Shown here in pieces: positions 63,001 to 64,000 of a stretch of 64,000 nucleotides of DNA. The DNA lies in NCBI GenBank assembly GCA_964537035.1, contig CAZIAK010000007.1:62001-126000 (forward strand), in the 5' to 3' direction. The DNA is from CAZIAK01 sp964537035. Its GTDB lineage: Bacteria; Planctomycetota; B15-G4. Numbering within the stretch: the first letter of the stretch is position 1; each line of letters begins with the position of its first letter. The notes below the pieces were generated by a model. It worked only from the letters and a program-made list of their open reading frames with translations, had not been told where the DNA came from and made no database searches. The position numbers were made by a program, and so were the translations under genes.

Positions 63001-64000
63001 GCTCGCGACCACGCGATAGACCCGCCCGTGATCACGGTCGCGGCTGGGGTCGCGCAGGTGGTGCTGCATGTGCCCGATGAGCGGGTTCTGCCAGTCGAGG
63101 AAGTACACCGCGCCGTCCGGACCCATCTCGATGTCGACGGGCCGAAACGAGGGGTCGCTGCTGAACACGAGGGGGTCGACCTCGGTGGCAGAGAAGCCGG
63201 AGCCGTCGCCGTCGATGCGGTACTGAAAGATGCCCTGAAAGCCGATCACGTTGGCGATCAGGTAGTTGCCCTGGTTCTCCTCCGGAAAGTGCCCGCTGGA
63301 GAGGATCTCGGTGGCCGCCGCTGGCCGGCTGCGCTGCTGAAAGAAGGGGAAGTACCCGCCGTGCCCACGGCCTTGCTCGACGTGGCCGCTGAAGGGCAGG
63401 GCGTAGTAGTTCACGTTGCCCGTGCCGTCGGTGACGAAGTCTTGTCCCCAGCGATCGAAGACGTGGCCGTGGGGATTGGCGAAGCCGTAGGGCACGTAGC
63501 GCTGGGCCCTCCAGGTGCGGGGCTCGAAGCGCCACACGCAGCCGTTGTTGTTGCGCACCGGCCCGTAGATGGTCTCGACCTGGCTCTGGTGAAAGGTGCC
63601 CTCCTGAAAGTAGAGCGCGCCGTCCGGGCCCAGCACGAAGCTGTTGGCCGAGTGATGGGTGTCGCCCGAGCTGAGGCCCGAGAGCACCCGCTCGCGGACG
63701 TCAGCCTTGCCGTCGCCGGTGGTGTCCTTCAAGAAGAGGATGTCTGGCGGGTTGGCCACCAGCACGCCGCCGTTCCAGAACTCGAAGCCCGTGGGGTTGT
63801 GCAGGTCGTCGGCGAAAGGCTCGCAGGTGTCTGCCGAGCCATCGCCGTCGGTGTCGGTCAAGATCAGCAAGGCGTCATTCATGGGTTGCCCCGGCGCCCA
63901 GTGAGGGTAGGTCGCCCAGGTCGCCACCCACAGCCGCCCCTGGGTGTCGAAGGACATCTGCACCGGATTGACCAGGGCCGGGAAGCGACCTTCGTCTGCA
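60064..64000 (-). CDS. PVC-type multidomain protein (propeller, HEAT, cupredoxin, cytochrome c), 5' end outside the window
   Basis: At least 1,310 residues, running off the right edge. In order: a dehydrogenase/NHL-type propeller (ILTDTDGDG, GFEFWNGGVLVANPP, GPDGAVYFLDWQNP), HEAT-like helical repeats, a discoidin-like beta-sandwich (WWQVELPGAVPIDRIVVWNR), more helical repeats, a cupredoxin domain with copper ligands in MPHNLL and FLCTFPGHWVRM, and a C-terminal cytochrome c with CLKCH. Characteristic of planctomycetes. It is presumed to be a periplasmic oxidoreductase passing electrons from copper to heme; the substrate is unknown. Confidence 0.9.
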   Translation of the reverse strand, partial: ADEGRFPALVNPVQMSFDTQGRLWVATWATYPHWAPGQPMNDALLILTDTDGDGSADTCEPFADDLHNPTGFEFWNGGVLVANPPDILFLKDTTGDGKADVRERVLSGLSSGDTHHSANSFVLGPDGALYFQEGTFHQSQVETIYGPVRNNNGCVWRFEPRTWRAQRYVPYGFANPHGHVFDRWGQDFVTDGTGNVNYYALPFSGHVEQGRGHGGYFPFFQQRSRPAAATEILSSGHFPEENQGNYLIANVIGFQGIFQYRIDGDGSGFSATEVDPLVFSSDPSFRPVDIEMGPDGAVYFLDWQNPLIGHMQHHLRDPSRDRDHGRVYRVVASDRELLQPVPIAGQPIDELLALLRSDDDRVRYRVRIELSGRDSAAVVAGVERWVSDLHAEAAAASGDMAMAPGAADGATAERSDDLAGFDEAHEHALLEALWVLQQHGAVDQALLERVLSSPEPRARAAATRVVRWMRRDIADPLALLANAVTDEHPRVRLEAVVALSEFSEHRAAELALLALSQPGDRFLDYALKETLATLAPVWKSALGAGDPFAADDELGLAYALARLDSADLMGVHPSEALYREVLSRHGMETADYAEALSGLAELHRTAPVLELLEAITVADARADGHADHLLIGLFDVLAGMPRAVTRSLPVHLGELATGGRRASTRRLAVAAKMRSEGTAEQAWSAASQSLAGLTALLDAAPMVRDEAIAAELFPKVLEVLRELPAPLAAEAEERPGVSGSTVRIELPGASRTLTLAEVQIFSGADNVAPTGYASQSSVNWGGSPERALDGVTSGRWGDGAQTHTMEDQADPWWQVELPGAVPIDRIVVWNRTDSDGLMARLDGFVVTILDDDGRTTYRSAPQPAQAEPLTLTLIAPALALRRAAVTCLGALGVRQGEAVTHLLEAAKYGGLRGAAVAALSAIPVEQWLVADIQTAARRLLTFMAREPAEAFLAPEGRRMLALADQLAPQLKSALGDDLSRARRGLGPQIIVVRPVLHSLTYDVAEFTVQAGRPVELLFENVDIMPHNLLVSAPGSLAKVGQAGEAMARDADAWERAFVPDLPEVLVSSGLLQPGQEEWLQFDAPDAADDYPFLCTFPGHWVRMNGVMHVVDELPDGPLIVRREAGADQPSSDGVAGEATAGAAAAERRTFVKMWTVDDLADQLAAADSADVTLGQAILEEASCLKCHSLDGEADGAITGPPFADVLTRHDRASLLTQILDPSNTILEGYEAEQLFLKNGGVTAGRLMAEDESGVTILADPYNDVRTVVPHGDIDERRVSSLSTMPEGLLMTFEQDEILALIAYLESLRGEP

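Noticed and set aside
1..64000. CRISPR array, tRNA, rRNA or prophage
   Set aside because: No regularly spaced identical repeats, no recognisable tRNA or rRNA sequence and no phage genes were seen by eye. A tRNAscan/Infernal run would be decisive.

Overview
The window is high-GC bacterial DNA, most likely from a planctomycete-type (PVC superphylum) bacterium. The evidence is the giant PVC-style protein at the right edge (dehydrogenase-like propeller, HEAT repeats, cupredoxin, cytochrome c), a seven-blade FG-GAP protein, sulfatase-fold and ThuA-like lipoprotein genes, and many secreted lipoproteins. No rRNA, tRNA, CRISPR array or intact mobile element was recognised. Three 100-N runs are scaffold gaps. 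One of them (50402-50501) looks false, because it sits between two identical 55-nt copies and merging them restores a single reading frame.

Layout. 1-5.7 kb: secreted esterase, FG-GAP protein and an Ada-type repair protein. 5.8-15.1 kb: a minus-strand arginine operon, argG - P-loop protein - argC - argD - argF' - argB - argE - argH, in which all seven junctions are 4-nt ATGA/GTGA overlaps. The transcarbamylase has the residues of the N-succinylornithine type, and no acyl-glutamate-forming enzyme is present unless it is the unassigned P-loop protein. 15.2-20.5 kb: a tandem repeat, citrate synthase, then a heme A/cytochrome oxidase assembly operon (ctaA, a ctaB-SCO fusion, DUF420) and a cupredoxin-like secreted protein. 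20.8-26 kb: groEL, groES, a response regulator, thiE and a sulfatase-fold protein. 26-34.3 kb: CusB/CusA-like metal efflux, an ABC exporter and a methyltransferase. 34.4-39.5 kb: an ABC-2 transporter, a ParDE module bordered by a repeat family, a B12-type radical SAM protein and a small SelW-like selenoprotein.

39.5-49 kb: ligA, queA, a zinc-finger anti-sigma-like protein, an amidase, DUF454, DUF1579/VOC proteins and an alpha/beta hydrolase split by a stop codon. 49-52.6 kb: ECF sigma factor, anti-sigma factor and a PDZ lipoprotein. 52.6-54 kb: a decayed patch holding an IS66-like transposase tail and the C-terminal part of katG. 54-64 kb: a Tm-1-like/TIM-barrel pair, ThuA-like lipoprotein, a BrnT/XRE toxin-antitoxin pair with a perfect operator-like palindrome, DUF6265 and VOC genes divergent from a doubled HxlR-type regulator, and the edge-truncated PVC protein.

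The strongest unexpected signal is the 82-codon SelW/Rdx gene at 39181-39429. It carries an in-frame TGA in a CxxU motif, followed at the proper distance by a SECIS-like hairpin with a GGUCU apical loop, so ordinary ORF calling misses it. The second is the arginine operon, whose transcarbamylase residues and embedded P-loop gene suggest a succinylated route with an undescribed entry step.
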